Positions 1 through 8,626 of a stretch of 33,319 nucleotides of DNA are shown piece after piece; position 1 is the first letter of the stretch, and every line of letters begins with the position of its first letter. Source of the DNA: Intrasporangium_A sp039812505 (GTDB lineage: Bacteria > Actinomycetota > Actinomycetes > Actinomycetales > Dermatophilaceae); contig NZ_JBDIAQ010000024.1 in NCBI RefSeq assembly GCF_039812505.1, forward strand, positions 1-33,319, in the 5' to 3' direction. The position numbers and the translations under genes are program-made. The notes under the pieces were generated by a model. The model had not been told where the DNA came from and ran no database searches. It worked only from the letters and a program-made list of their open reading frames with translations.

Positions 1-64
1 CCGGTACAGTGCCGCCTCCCCGGGAGCGGCCGGCCGCCAGCCGTTACGGGCCATTGACGGCTGT

Positions 65-280
65 TGTCGTGGTCCGGGTGGCCTTGGCGCCCACGAGAGC
101 TGCAACCGAGCGCACCTGTCGTGGCCGGGTGGCCTTGGCGACCACGAGAACTGCAACTGAGCGCACTTGTCGTGGCCGGGTGGCCCTGGCGACCACGAGA
201 ACTGCAACTGAGCGCACTTGTCGTGGCCGGGTGGCCCTGCCGCCCACGAGAGCTGCAACCGAGCGCACCCGTCGTGGCCG
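65..280. repeat. Tandem array of four 51-bp repeats, intergenic
   Basis: Four head-to-tail units start at 65, 117, 168 and 219, with a partial fifth at 270-280. Periods are 52, 51 and 51; unit 1 carries one extra T. Units 2 and 3 differ at one position. Units 1 and 4 share a second variant (CGCCCACGAGAGCTGCAACC against CGACCACGAGAACTGCAACT). Each unit begins TCGTGG and carries CCACGA about 18-19 nt later, so each can form a 6-8 bp hairpin. The array lies just downstream of the 3' end of arcA (minus strand) and fills most of the gene-free stretch 1-302. Because 51 is a multiple of three, open frames run through it on both strands, but the peptides are only repeats of the unit and I do not call a gene. 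The array could be an intergenic repeat element or a transcription-end structure. Confidence 0.9.
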
Positions 281-302
281 ACGGCGTCGGCACCCCGAAA
301 GA

Positions 303-1607
303 TCAGTAGTCGACGGCGTCCCGCACGAGCGGGCAGGTCATGCAGTGGCCGCCACCGCGCCCCCGGCCGAGCTCGGCCCCCGAGATCGTGATGACCTCGA
401 TGCCGGCGTCGCGCAGCTTCGCGTTGGTCTCGGTGTTGCGGTCGTAGGCAATCGCGACACCCGGCTCGAGCGCGACGAGGTTGTTGCCGCTGTCCCACTG
501 CTGGCGCTCGGCCTCGAACACGTCGCCACCGGTCTCGACGACGGTGAGGCGGGGCAGCCCGAGCGCCTTGGCGACCACGTCGGTGAAGGCTGCGCCGTCC
601 TCGTCCACGACGTCGATCCCGCCGGGCCCGGTCCCCGGGCGCAGGGTGAAGGTGTGCACCGCGTCGACGATCCGCGGGTAGAGGGTCACCACGTCGCGGT
701 CGGCGAACGTGAAGATGGTGTCCAGGTGCATGGCCGCGCGCATCCGCGGCATCCCCGCGACGACGACCTGCTCGGCGGCGCCGGCCGCGAACAGCGCCGA
801 CGCGACCTGGGTGATCGCCTGGTGGGAGGTGCGCTCGCTCATCCCCATCAGCACGACGCCGCCCCCGACGGGCATGATGTCGCCGCCCTCGAACGTCGCG
901 TTGTCGAAGTCCTGCTCGGGGTCGCCCCACCAGATGCGCGAGCCGACGAAGTCGGGGTGGAAGGTGTAGATCGCCTTCATCAGCAGCGTCTCGTCGTGCC
1001 GGGCCGGCCAGTGCAGCGGGTTGAGGGTGACGCCGCCGTAGAGCCAGCAGGTGGTGTCGCGGGTGTAGAGCGTGTTCGGCAGGGGCGGCATCAGGTACTC
1101 GCGCGTGCCGACCGAGCGGGCCACCAGCGGCAGCTGGTCGGGGCGGTGGTCGGGCGGCAGGTCGTGTACCGCCAGCCCGCCGATGAGGTACTCCGCGAGC
1201 CGGTCGTCCGGGAGCGACTCGAGGAACCCGCGGGTCGCCTCGACCAGGCCCAGGCCCACGGCGTTGGTCGTGATCTTCCGGTCGAGCAGCCAGGCCTCGG
1301 CCCCCGGCCGGGCCAGCGTCTGGGCGAGCACGTCGTGCAGCTCTAGGACCTCGACCCCGTGCCCGGTCAGCACGTCGACGAACTCGGCGTGGTCGTGCTG
1401 CGCCTGCTCGACCCACATGACGTCGTCGAAGAGCAGGTCGTCGTTGTTCGACGGGGTGAGCCGCCGGTGGGCCAGGCCGGGCCGGCACACGAGGACCTTG
1501 CGCAGCCGGCCCACCTCGGAGTGCACGCCGTAGCTCGCGCTCGGAAGGGGTGCGGCAGCCGCCTCGCTGTCGCCACGGGTCGTCGGGGTTGCCGGGTCGT
1601 TCGTCAT
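303..1607 (-). CDS. arcA: Arginine deiminase
   Basis: This cytoplasmic enzyme hydrolyses L-arginine to citrulline and ammonia, the first step of the arginine deiminase pathway. The protein has 434 residues, near the usual 400-420. It shows the family hallmarks: the N-terminal SEVGRLRKVLVCRPG segment, FEGGDIMPVG in the middle, HLDTIFT, and the C-terminal GRGGGHCMTCP with the nucleophilic cysteine at about residue 422. The ATG at 1605-1607 is preferred over a more upstream in-frame ATG (1646) because a GAGAGG ribosome site sits just before it and the extra residues look non-native. No arcB, arcC or arginine/ornithine antiporter gene is adjacent, so it stands apart from a classical arc operon. 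Its 3' end faces the 51-bp repeat array. Function is confident from the motifs. Whether it serves energy generation, acid resistance or arginine turnover cannot be read here. Confidence 0.95.
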   Translation of the reverse strand: MTNDPATPTTRGDSEAAAAPLPSASYGVHSEVGRLRKVLVCRPGLAHRRLTPSNNDDLLFDDVMWVEQAQHDHAEFVDVLTGHGVEVLELHDVLAQTLARPGAEAWLLDRKITTNAVGLGLVEATRGFLESLPDDRLAEYLIGGLAVHDLPPDHRPDQLPLVARSVGTREYLMPPLPNTLYTRDTTCWLYGGVTLNPLHWPARHDETLLMKAIYTFHPDFVGSRIWWGDPEQDFDNATFEGGDIMPVGGGVVLMGMSERTSHQAITQVASALFAAGAAEQVVVAGMPRMRAAMHLDTIFTFADRDVVTLYPRIVDAVHTFTLRPGTGPGGIDVVDEDGAAFTDVVAKALGLPRLTVVETGGDVFEAERQQWDSGNNLVALEPGVAIAYDRNTETNAKLRDAGIEVITISGAELGRGRGGGHCMTCPLVRDAVDY

Positions 1608-1790
1608 CACAGGCCTCTCTGCGGGGATGGTCCGAGTCTGCCGCACCAGAGGTGTCGGGTGCGTCCGATGACCCGGGCGAGTGCCGGACCCCGCCCCGAA
1701 CCCGGGACGACGCGCACCTGGTGCACGTCCCGCCCGGCGGCATCCGCGCCCCTTGCGCTGGTCACCTCGTCAGGCTAGCGGGCCCGCGCC

Positions 1791-1796
1791 TACGAT
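1791..1796 (+). promoter_or_regulatory. -10 box of a leaderless promoter for oligopeptidase B
   Basis: TACGAT lies so that the expected start of transcription (7 nt after its last T) is the A of the ATG at 1803. No Shine-Dalgarno sequence precedes that ATG. No clear -35 box is visible. The same geometry recurs before hisD, the sensor kinase, argC and argH in this window. Confidence 0.5.
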
Positions 1797-1802
1797 GCCC
1801 GG

Positions 1803-3923
1803 ATGCAGCAGCCTCCCACCGCCCGCCGCGAGCCGACCACACGCGAACGTCACGGCGAGGCCTTCGTGGACCCCTATGCGTGGATGGCCGACCGCGACGA
1901 CCCCGACCTGCTGGCCTACCTCGAGGCCGAGAACGCCTGGGCCGCCGAACGGACCGCACACCTGCAGCCGCTGGCCGACACGATCTACGAGGAGCTCCGC
2001 TCCCGGATCAGGCAGACCGACCTGTCGGTGCCGGTCCGGCACGACCGGTGGTGGTACTACTCGCGCACCATCGAGGGCGAGCAGTACCCCGTCGATGCCC
2101 GCGTGCTGCTGACCGACCACCCGCAGCGCCCCTCGCTGGAGGGCGGCGCGGTCCCGGCCGGGGAGGAGGTCCTCCTCGACCAGAACGCAGCGGCGCAGGG
2201 GCACGACTTCTTCGCCGTCGGGGGCAGCGAGGTCTCCCACGCCGGGGACGTCATCGCGTATGCCGCCGACCTGGCTGGCGACGAACGCTACGACGTGCGG
2301 GTGGTGCGGATCGCGACGGGGGAGCTGCTCGACGACGCCGTGCGCGCGACCGGCGGGTCGCTGGCGTGGTCGATCGACGGGCGGCACCTCTTCTACACCA
2401 GGGTGGACGACGCGTGGCGGCCCCACCAGGTGTGGCGGCACGAGGTCGGCACGCCCGGCGAGGCCGACGTCCTCGTGCACGACGAGCCCGACGAGCGGTT
2501 CTTCGTCGGTGTCGGCGCCTCGCGCGACGACCGGCACGTCGTCATCGCGATCGCCTCGAAGACGACCAGCGAGTACCGGATCCTCGACGCGGCCGACCCG
2601 CTCGGCACGCCCCGGGTGGTCGCCGAGCGCCGGCCGGGCGTCGAGTACGACATCGAGCCGGTCGGCGACCGGCTCTTCGTCGTGCACAACGCCCGTCGGA
2701 CGAACTTCGAGGTGGCCGTCGCGCCGATCACCTGCACGACCCACGAGCAGTGGGTTCCGACCGACGTCACGAGCGAGGACGAGTACGTCACGGGCATCGA
2801 CGGGTTCGACGACTTCGTGGCGGTGTCGCTGCGCCGCGAGGGTGGCACCGCCGTGCGGATCGTCGCACGGTCCGCTGACCCGGCGGCACGCGGTGGCCTC
2901 GGTGCGGCCCATGACGTCGAGGTCGGCGAGCCGCTGCACACCATCCGGGTCGGGGCCAACCCGGAGCCGGCGACTGGCACGGTCCAGCTGGTCCGGGAGT
3001 CGCTCGTCACACCACGCACCGTCGTCGACTACGACGTCGCCACCCGGGCGAGCACGGTCCTGAAGCAGCAGGAGGTGCTCGGCGGCCACGACCCGGGCGA
3101 CTACGTCCAGCGCCGGGAGTGGGCCACCGCCCCCGACGGGACCCGAGTGCCGGTCTCGCTCGTGCACCACGTGGACACCCGGCTCGACGGGACGGCCCCC
3201 GGCCTGTTGCACGGGTACGGCGCCTACGGCATCCCGAGCGACCCGTGGTTCTCCGTGCTGCGGCTCTCGCTGCTGCAGCGCGGCTGGGTGTTCGCCATCG
3301 CCCACGTGCGCGGCGGGTCCGAGCTGGGCCGCAGCTGGTACGACGCCGGCAAGCTCGAGCACAAGCCCAACACGTTCACCGATTTCGTCGCCTGCGCCGA
3401 CCGGCTCGTCGCGATCGGCGCCGTCGCGCCGGACCGTCTGGCGGCCGAGGGCGGCTCGGCGGGCGGCCTGCTGATGGGCGTGGTCGTCAACCAGGCGCCC
3501 GACCGGTTCCGGTTCGTGCACGCCTCCGTCCCGTTCGTCGACGCCCTGACGACAATGCTCGACCCCTCGCTGCCCCTGTCGGTCATCGAGTGGGAGGAGT
3601 GGGGCAACCCCGTGCAGGACCCGGCGGCATACGCGCTGATGCGGTCGTACTCGCCCTACGAGAACGTCACGCCCGGGCCGCACCCCGCCCTGCTGGTGAC
3701 GACCAGCCTGCACGACACCCGGGTCTACGTCACCGAGCCGGCCAAGTGGGTGGCCGCCCTGCGCTGGGCCGACCGGGACCGGCCCGACGCCGCGCCGGTC
3801 GTCTTCCGCACCGAGATCGCGGCCGGGCACGTCGGCCAGTCCGGCCGGTACGACCAGTGGCGCCAGTGGGCCTGGGAGACGGCGGTCCTGATCGACTCGG
3901 TGACGCCCGCCCAGCCGGGATGA
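1803..3923 (+). CDS. ptrB: Oligopeptidase B (S9A prolyl-oligopeptidase family serine peptidase)
   Basis: This is a soluble serine peptidase that cleaves short peptides, in this subfamily usually after basic residues. At 706 residues it matches oligopeptidase B (about 690-720). The N-terminal two thirds (roughly 70-400) forms the beta-propeller with repeated strands. The C-terminal alpha/beta hydrolase domain starts near 420 and contains LLHGYGAYGIP, AHVRGGSELG and the nucleophile motif GGSAGG with Ser552. Asp638 (SLHDTRV) and His676 (AAGHVGQSGRYDQW) complete the triad. There is no signal peptide, so it is probably cytoplasmic. It stands alone between arcA (divergent) and the histidine operon, with its own leaderless promoter. 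The choice between oligopeptidase B and a close prolyl-oligopeptidase relative rests on overall resemblance; the S9A assignment is secure. Confidence 0.93.
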   Translation: MQQPPTARREPTTRERHGEAFVDPYAWMADRDDPDLLAYLEAENAWAAERTAHLQPLADTIYEELRSRIRQTDLSVPVRHDRWWYYSRTIEGEQYPVDARVLLTDHPQRPSLEGGAVPAGEEVLLDQNAAAQGHDFFAVGGSEVSHAGDVIAYAADLAGDERYDVRVVRIATGELLDDAVRATGGSLAWSIDGRHLFYTRVDDAWRPHQVWRHEVGTPGEADVLVHDEPDERFFVGVGASRDDRHVVIAIASKTTSEYRILDAADPLGTPRVVAERRPGVEYDIEPVGDRLFVVHNARRTNFEVAVAPITCTTHEQWVPTDVTSEDEYVTGIDGFDDFVAVSLRREGGTAVRIVARSADPAARGGLGAAHDVEVGEPLHTIRVGANPEPATGTVQLVRESLVTPRTVVDYDVATRASTVLKQQEVLGGHDPGDYVQRREWATAPDGTRVPVSLVHHVDTRLDGTAPGLLHGYGAYGIPSDPWFSVLRLSLLQRGWVFAIAHVRGGSELGRSWYDAGKLEHKPNTFTDFVACADRLVAIGAVAPDRLAAEGGSAGGLLMGVVVNQAPDRFRFVHASVPFVDALTTMLDPSLPLSVIEWEEWGNPVQDPAAYALMRSYSPYENVTPGPHPALLVTTSLHDTRVYVTEPAKWVAALRWADRDRPDAAPVVFRTEIAAGHVGQSGRYDQWRQWAWETAVLIDSVTPAQPG

Positions 3924-3955
3924 GACGACGCATCGGCGGCCCGACGCGGCCTCTC

Positions 3956-3961
3956 TAGAAT
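3956..3961 (+). promoter_or_regulatory. -10 box of the leaderless histidine-operon promoter
   Basis: TAGAAT ends 7 nt before the first ATG of hisD (3969), so the transcript would start at or one base before the start codon. No ribosome-binding site is seen before hisD, which fits leaderless translation. No convincing -35 hexamer is visible. Confidence 0.55.
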
Positions 3962-3968
3962 CAGGGCC

Positions 3969-5318
3969 ATGATGTCCACCCTCGACCTGCGCGGGCACGC
4001 CCTCGACGTGCGCACCCTGCGCCGGGCCCTGCCGCGGGCGGAGCTCGACGTCACGGCCGCCATGGAACAGGTCCGCCCGATCTGCGCCGAGGTCCAGCAC
4101 GGCGGCGCCGAGGCGCTGCGCGCCCTCGGGGAGCGGTTCGACGGGGTGCGGCCCACGCACCTGCGGGTTCCGGCGCAGGTGCTGCAGGCCGCCCGCGACG
4201 GGCTCGAGCCCGACCTTCGGGCGGCCCTGCTGGAGTCGATCCGTCGCGTCCGGCTGGTGCACGGCGACCAGCGCCGCACCGACACGACGACCGAGGTCGT
4301 CCCCGGCGGGACGGTGACCGAGCGCTGGGTGCCGGTCGAGCGGGTCGGGCTCTACGTCCCCGGCGGCCTGGCCGTCTACCCGAGCAGCGTCGTGATGAAC
4401 GTCGTCCCCGCCCAGCTGGCCGGGGTCGGCTCGCTGGCCGTGGCCTCGCCGCCGCAGCGCGACAACACCGGCGTCTTCACCGGCTACCCGCACCCCACGA
4501 TCCTGGCCACCTGCGCCCTGCTCGGCGTCGAGGAGGTCTACGCGGTCGGCGGCGCCCAGGCCGTGGCGATGTTCGCCTACGGCTTCACCGACGGGGTGGA
4601 CGCCGCGGCGGTCACCTGCGAGCCCGTCTCCATGGTCACCGGCCCCGGCAACATCTGGGTCGTCGCCGCCAAGCGCCTGCTCAAGGGGCTGATCGGCATC
4701 GACGCCGAGGCCGGGCCGACCGAGATCGCCATCCTGGCGGACGATTCCGCCGATCCCGAGCTCGTCGCGGCCGACCTCGTCAGCCAGGCCGAGCACGACC
4801 CGCTCGCGGCGTCCGTCCTCGTCACCGACAGCGCGCAGCTCGCCGCGGCGACCCGGACGGCGCTGGCGCGCCGCGTCGCGGCGACCAAGCACCACGAGCG
4901 GGTCAGCACCGCGCTCGCGGGAACCCAGTCGCGCATCGTGCTCGTCGACGACCTCGCCGCCGGCCTGGCCGTCGTCGACGCGTATGCCGCCGAGCACCTC
5001 GAGATCCAGACGCGCGATGCCGCCGCGGTGGCCTCCCGCGTCCGCAACGCCGGGGCGGTCTTCGTCGGCCCGTACGCACCGGTGAGCCTCGGCGACTATG
5101 CCGCCGGGTCCAACCACGTCCTGCCCACCGCCGGCTGCGCGTCGCACTCGAGCGGCCTGTCCGTCCAGTCCTTCCTGCGCGGCATCCACGTCGTCGACTA
5201 CGACCGGGCCGCGCTGCGCGACGTCGCCCGGCACGTGGTGACCCTGGCGCAGGCCGAGGACCTGCCGGCCCACGGCGAGGCGGTCACGGCACGGTTCGGC
5301 AACGAGGTGCCGCGATGA
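3969..5318 (+). CDS. hisD: Histidinol dehydrogenase
   Basis: HisD oxidises L-histidinol to L-histidine in two NAD-dependent steps, the last reactions of histidine synthesis. The protein has 449 residues, slightly above the usual 430. Recognisable stretches are VPGGLAVYPSSVVMN (N-terminal Rossmann half), GPGNIWVVAAKR, GPTEIAILAD, SQAEHDPLAA (the Gln and His that bind zinc in the family), YAAEHLEI (catalytic Glu-His pair) and the C-terminal ALRDVARHVVTLAQAEDLPAHGEAV. Two ATG codons follow each other (3969 and 3972). The first is used here, and the promoter geometry does not separate them. It is the first gene of the operon and its stop overlaps the hisC start (ATGA). Confidence 0.97.
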   Translation: MMSTLDLRGHALDVRTLRRALPRAELDVTAAMEQVRPICAEVQHGGAEALRALGERFDGVRPTHLRVPAQVLQAARDGLEPDLRAALLESIRRVRLVHGDQRRTDTTTEVVPGGTVTERWVPVERVGLYVPGGLAVYPSSVVMNVVPAQLAGVGSLAVASPPQRDNTGVFTGYPHPTILATCALLGVEEVYAVGGAQAVAMFAYGFTDGVDAAAVTCEPVSMVTGPGNIWVVAAKRLLKGLIGIDAEAGPTEIAILADDSADPELVAADLVSQAEHDPLAASVLVTDSAQLAAATRTALARRVAATKHHERVSTALAGTQSRIVLVDDLAAGLAVVDAYAAEHLEIQTRDAAAVASRVRNAGAVFVGPYAPVSLGDYAAGSNHVLPTAGCASHSSGLSVQSFLRGIHVVDYDRAALRDVARHVVTLAQAEDLPAHGEAVTARFGNEVPR

Positions 5319-6493
5319 CCGAGGACCCGGCGCGGACCGGGACGGCGGCATACGAGATCCAGCGGCTGCTGCGACCGGACCTGCGCGGACGCACGCCGTA
5401 CGGCGCGCCCCAGCTGGACGTGCCGGTGCGGCTGAACACCAACGAGAGCTCCTACCCGGTGCCCGAGGCCATCGTCCGGGCCGTCATGGCGGCGCTGGAG
5501 GACGACGTCCGCGGGCTGAACCGCTACCCCGACCGCGAGTTCACCGACCTGCGCAAGGCCCTGACCGCGTACCTGGCGAGGCAGGCCGGCGTGGACGTGA
5601 CACCCGAGCAGGTGTGGGCGGGCAACGGCTCCAACGAGGTGCTGGCGCACCTCGTGCAGGCCTTCGGCGGGCCCGGTCGCACCGCGCTGGGTTTCACCCC
5701 GAGCTACTCGATGCACCCGATCATCACCGAGACGCTGGGGGCGAGGTGGGTCGACGGCCTGCGCGCCGCGGGTACCTTCGAGCTGACGGCCACGGCGGCG
5801 GCGGAGCAGGCCAGTGCCCATGACCCGTCGATCGTGTTCCTCTGCTCGCCGAACAACCCGACCGGAACGGCCCTGCCGTTCGCGGTGATCGAGGCGGTCC
5901 TCGCCGCCGCACCGGACGCGGTCGTCGTGGTGGACGAGGCCTACGCCGAGTTCGCCCGGCCCGGCACGCGCAGTGCCCTCACGTTGCTGCCCGGCAACCC
6001 GCGCCTGGTCGTGACCCGCACCATGAGCAAGGCCTTCGCCTTCGCGGGCGGCCGGCTCGGCTACCTGGTCGCCGACCCGGAGCTCATCGACGCGCTGCGG
6101 CTGGTCCGGCTGCCGTACCACCTGTCGACCCCCACGCAGACGATCGCCCGGGTCGCCCTCGAGCACGCCGACCTGCTGCTGGCCACCGTCGAGACGATCA
6201 AGGCCCAGCGCGACCGGATCGTCGCGAGCCTGGCCGGCCTGGGTCTCGCGCCGGTCCCCAGCGACGCCAACTTCGTGCTCTTCGGCGGGCTGGCCGACGC
6301 CCACGCGACGTGGCAGGACCTGCTCGACGCCGGTGTGCTGGTGCGCGACGTCGGCATCGCCCACCACCTGCGGGTCACCGCCGGCACCCCCGACGAGACG
6401 ACGGCCTTCCTCGCGGCGATGACGCGCCTGGCCGCCGCCCACCGGCTCGACCCCGCGCCCGCCGACCCGACCATCACCGGAGCACACGGATGA
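5315..6493 (+). CDS. hisC: Histidinol-phosphate aminotransferase
   Basis: A PLP-dependent class I/II aminotransferase that converts imidazole-acetol phosphate plus glutamate to histidinol phosphate. Its 392 residues are slightly longer than many HisC proteins because of an N-terminal lead-in. Family features are RLNTNESSYPVPEAI near the N-terminus, GNGSNEVL, CSPNNPTGT, VVDEAYAEF, and TMSKAFAFAGGRLGY, where Lys239 should form the Schiff base with PLP. The start ATG overlaps the hisD stop by 4 nt and its stop overlaps the hisB start by 4 nt, so it is translationally coupled on both sides. No other function is likely in this context. Confidence 0.96.
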   Translation: MTEDPARTGTAAYEIQRLLRPDLRGRTPYGAPQLDVPVRLNTNESSYPVPEAIVRAVMAALEDDVRGLNRYPDREFTDLRKALTAYLARQAGVDVTPEQVWAGNGSNEVLAHLVQAFGGPGRTALGFTPSYSMHPIITETLGARWVDGLRAAGTFELTATAAAEQASAHDPSIVFLCSPNNPTGTALPFAVIEAVLAAAPDAVVVVDEAYAEFARPGTRSALTLLPGNPRLVVTRTMSKAFAFAGGRLGYLVADPELIDALRLVRLPYHLSTPTQTIARVALEHADLLLATVETIKAQRDRIVASLAGLGLAPVPSDANFVLFGGLADAHATWQDLLDAGVLVRDVGIAHHLRVTAGTPDETTAFLAAMTRLAAAHRLDPAPADPTITGAHG

Positions 6494-7089
6494 GCCGCAC
6501 GGCCACCATCAGCCGCACCACCAGCGAGTCCTCGGTGCGGCTCACCCTCGACCTGGACGGCACCGGCGAGTCCGACGTTTCGACCGGCGTGCCGTTCTAC
6601 GACCACATGCTCGCCTCGCTGGCCAAGCACGCCCTGATCGACCTGACCGTCAAGGCCACCGGCGACATCCACGTCGACGTGCACCACACCGTCGAGGACA
6701 CCGCGATCGTCCTGGGCCAGGCGCTGCGCCAGGCGCTCGGCGACAAGTCGGGCATCTCGCGCTTCGGCGACGCGACGGTCCCGCTCGACGAGGCGCTGTG
6801 CCAGGCCGTCGTCGACGTTGCCGGCCGGCCCTACGTGGTGCACGAGGGCGAGCCGGAGGGACAGCAGTACGTGCTGGTCGGCGGCCACTTCACCGGCTCG
6901 ATGACCCGGCACGTGTTCGAGTCGTTCGCCTACAACGCCGGCCTGTGCCTGCACGTCCGGGTCCTGGCCGGCCGCGACCCGCACCACATCGTCGAGGCCC
7001 AGTTCAAGGCCGTCGCCCGGGCGCTGCGGGCCGCCGTCGCGCTCGACCCCCGCGTCCACGGCATCCCGAGCGCCAAGGGCGCCCTCTGA
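6490..7089 (+). CDS. hisB: Imidazoleglycerol-phosphate dehydratase
   Basis: HisB dehydrates imidazole glycerol phosphate to imidazole acetol phosphate, using manganese. This is the monofunctional form (199 residues); the histidinol-phosphatase domain of enterobacterial HisB is absent, as in other actinobacteria. The two internally repeated metal-binding motifs are visible: DVHHTVEDTAI near residue 60-70 and DPHHIVEAQFKAVARAL near residue 160-175. The N-terminal RTTSESSVRLTLDLDGTG and GVPFYDHML are also typical. The start ATG at 6490 overlaps the hisC stop. A longer upstream frame exists but runs inside hisC and is not supported. Confidence 0.97.
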   Translation: MSRTATISRTTSESSVRLTLDLDGTGESDVSTGVPFYDHMLASLAKHALIDLTVKATGDIHVDVHHTVEDTAIVLGQALRQALGDKSGISRFGDATVPLDEALCQAVVDVAGRPYVVHEGEPEGQQYVLVGGHFTGSMTRHVFESFAYNAGLCLHVRVLAGRDPHHIVEAQFKAVARALRAAVALDPRVHGIPSAKGAL

Positions 7090-7122
7090 GATGGCCACGC
7101 CGCCGACGGGACCGGGTCCGCG

Positions 7123-7761
7123 ATGAGACCGCACGTCGTCGTGCTCGACTACGGCAGCGGCAACGTCCGGTCCGCCGTGCGCGCCCTCGAACGGGTCGGC
7201 GCGGCCGTCGCGCTGACCTCCGACCCGCACGCCGCCCTCGAGAGCGACGGGCTGTTCGTCCCGGGCGTCGGCAACTTCCACGCCTGCATGGCGGGACTGG
7301 CCGCCGCCCACGGCCCACGGATCATCGGCCGTCGGGTGGCGGGGGCCCGCCCGGTGCTCGGCATCTGCGTCGGGATGCAGGTGCTCTTCGACACCTCGAC
7401 CGAGCCCTCCGCGGCCCCGCTCGAGGGGCTGGGGGAGTGGCCCGGCACGGTCGAACGCCTGCCCGCCGACATCGTCCCCCACATGGGCTGGTCCCGGGTC
7501 GAGGTCGGTCCCGGCTCCCGCCTCTTCTCGGGCGTCGAGTCCGAGCGCTTCTACTTCGTCCACTCGTATGCCGTCCAGTCCTGGACGCTGCAGGCCACCG
7601 GGGCCTTCGCGGTCGTCGCCCCGGTCGTGACCTGGGCGCGGCACGGCGCCCGGTTCGTGGCCGCGGTCGAGAACGGACCGCTCACCGCCACCCAGTTCCA
7701 CCCCGAGAAGTCCGGGGACGCCGGGCTGCACCTGCTCGAGAACTGGGTGACCAGCCTGTGA
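7123..7761 (+). CDS. hisH: Imidazole glycerol phosphate synthase, glutamine amidotransferase subunit
   Basis: HisH is the glutaminase half of IGP synthase. It releases ammonia from glutamine and channels it to HisF, which is not in this window. The protein (212 residues) is a class I amidotransferase: LDYGSGNVRS at the N-terminus, GICVGMQ with nucleophile Cys82, PHMGWSRVE, and the catalytic pair His193/Glu195 in QFHPEKSG. It begins 33 nt after hisB, and the gap includes an imperfect GGACC/GGTCC hairpin. A 121-nt C-rich gap with no other recognised feature separates it from priA. Confidence 0.95.
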   Translation: MRPHVVVLDYGSGNVRSAVRALERVGAAVALTSDPHAALESDGLFVPGVGNFHACMAGLAAAHGPRIIGRRVAGARPVLGICVGMQVLFDTSTEPSAAPLEGLGEWPGTVERLPADIVPHMGWSRVEVGPGSRLFSGVESERFYFVHSYAVQSWTLQATGAFAVVAPVVTWARHGARFVAAVENGPLTATQFHPEKSGDAGLHLLENWVTSL

Positions 7762-7882
7762 CCCCCCGGCCGCACCTGCGCCCCCGCCGGCCCCACCCCA
7801 CGCCCGGCGCACACCGACCCGGCGCGCCCCGAACCCGCTGCGGACAACCCCGGCAGCACGGCACCATCAGGAGGCCTCGCCC

Positions 7883-8626
7883 ATGACCGACCGACCGCGC
7901 CTCGAGCTGCTCCCGGCCGTCGACGTGTCGCAGGGACGCGCGGTGCAGCTCGTCCAGGGCGTCGCAGGCAGCGGCGGCGAGTTCGGCGACCCGTGGGCGG
8001 CCGCCAAGGCCTGGCAGGACCAGGGCGCCGAGTGGCTCCACCTGGTCGACCTCGACGCCGCGTTCGGACGGGGCAGCAACCGGGAGCTGATCGGCTCGAT
8101 CGTGGGCCGGCTCGACATCGCGGTGGAGCTCTCCGGCGGCATCCGCGGGTCCGAGTCGCTCGACGCGGCGCTGGCCACCGGGTGCCGACGGGTCAACATC
8201 GGCACCGCCGCGCTCGAGGACCCGCAGTGGACCGCGGCGGTCGTCGCCGAGCACGGTGACCGGGTCGCCGTCGGGCTCGACGTGCGCGGTACGACGCTGG
8301 CCGCGCGTGGCTGGACCCGCGACGGCGGCGACCTGTGGGAGACGCTCGACCGGTTCGACGCCGAGGGCTGCGCGCGCTACGTGGTCACCGACGTCGCCAA
8401 GGACGGCATGCTCGAGGGGCCCAACCTCGTCCTGCTGCGGGACGTGTGCGCCCGCACCGACCGACCCGTCGTGGCCTCCGGTGGGGTGTCGACGCTCGAC
8501 GACATCCGGGCGCTGCGCGAGCTCGTCGGTGCGGGCGTCGAGGGCGCCATCATCGGCTCGGCCCTCTACCGCGGCGCGTTCACACTGCCCGAGGCCCTCG
8601 ACGTCGCGGGCCGGCCGGCATCGTGA
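7883..8626 (+). CDS. priA: Phosphoribosyl isomerase A (HisA, probably bifunctional HisA/TrpF)
   Basis: A (beta/alpha)8 isomerase that converts ProFAR to PRFAR in histidine synthesis. In many actinobacteria the enzyme, called PriA, also performs the TrpF step of tryptophan synthesis. The 247-residue protein has the two catalytic aspartates expected: Asp14 in LLPAVDVSQGRAV and Asp133 in VGLDVRGT. It also has the phosphate-binding ELSGGIRGSESL and the C-terminal VASGGVSTLDDI and GAIIGSALYRGAF. An excellent AGGAGG site lies 8 nt before the ATG. The start overlap at its end (GTGA, 8623-8626) couples it to the SseB-family gene. The dual function is inference from taxonomy; the sequence alone shows only the family. 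Confidence 0.92.
   Translation: MTDRPRLELLPAVDVSQGRAVQLVQGVAGSGGEFGDPWAAAKAWQDQGAEWLHLVDLDAAFGRGSNRELIGSIVGRLDIAVELSGGIRGSESLDAALATGCRRVNIGTAALEDPQWTAAVVAEHGDRVAVGLDVRGTTLAARGWTRDGGDLWETLDRFDAEGCARYVVTDVAKDGMLEGPNLVLLRDVCARTDRPVVASGGVSTLDDIRALRELVGAGVEGAIIGSALYRGAFTLPEALDVAGRPAS

Noticed and set aside
65..280. CRISPR array
   Set aside because: The repeats are directly adjacent without unique spacers, and no cas gene is present.
44..309. Open frames through the 51-bp repeat array on both strands
   Set aside because: They are open only because 51 is divisible by three; the peptides are just translated repeats in several frames, with no ribosome site.
1770..5351. 1193-codon open frame on the minus strand opposite ptrB and hisD
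   Set aside because: It is antisense to two well-conserved genes. High third-position GC on one strand leaves stop-free frames on the other; its Arg/Gly/Asp-rich product matches no family I know.
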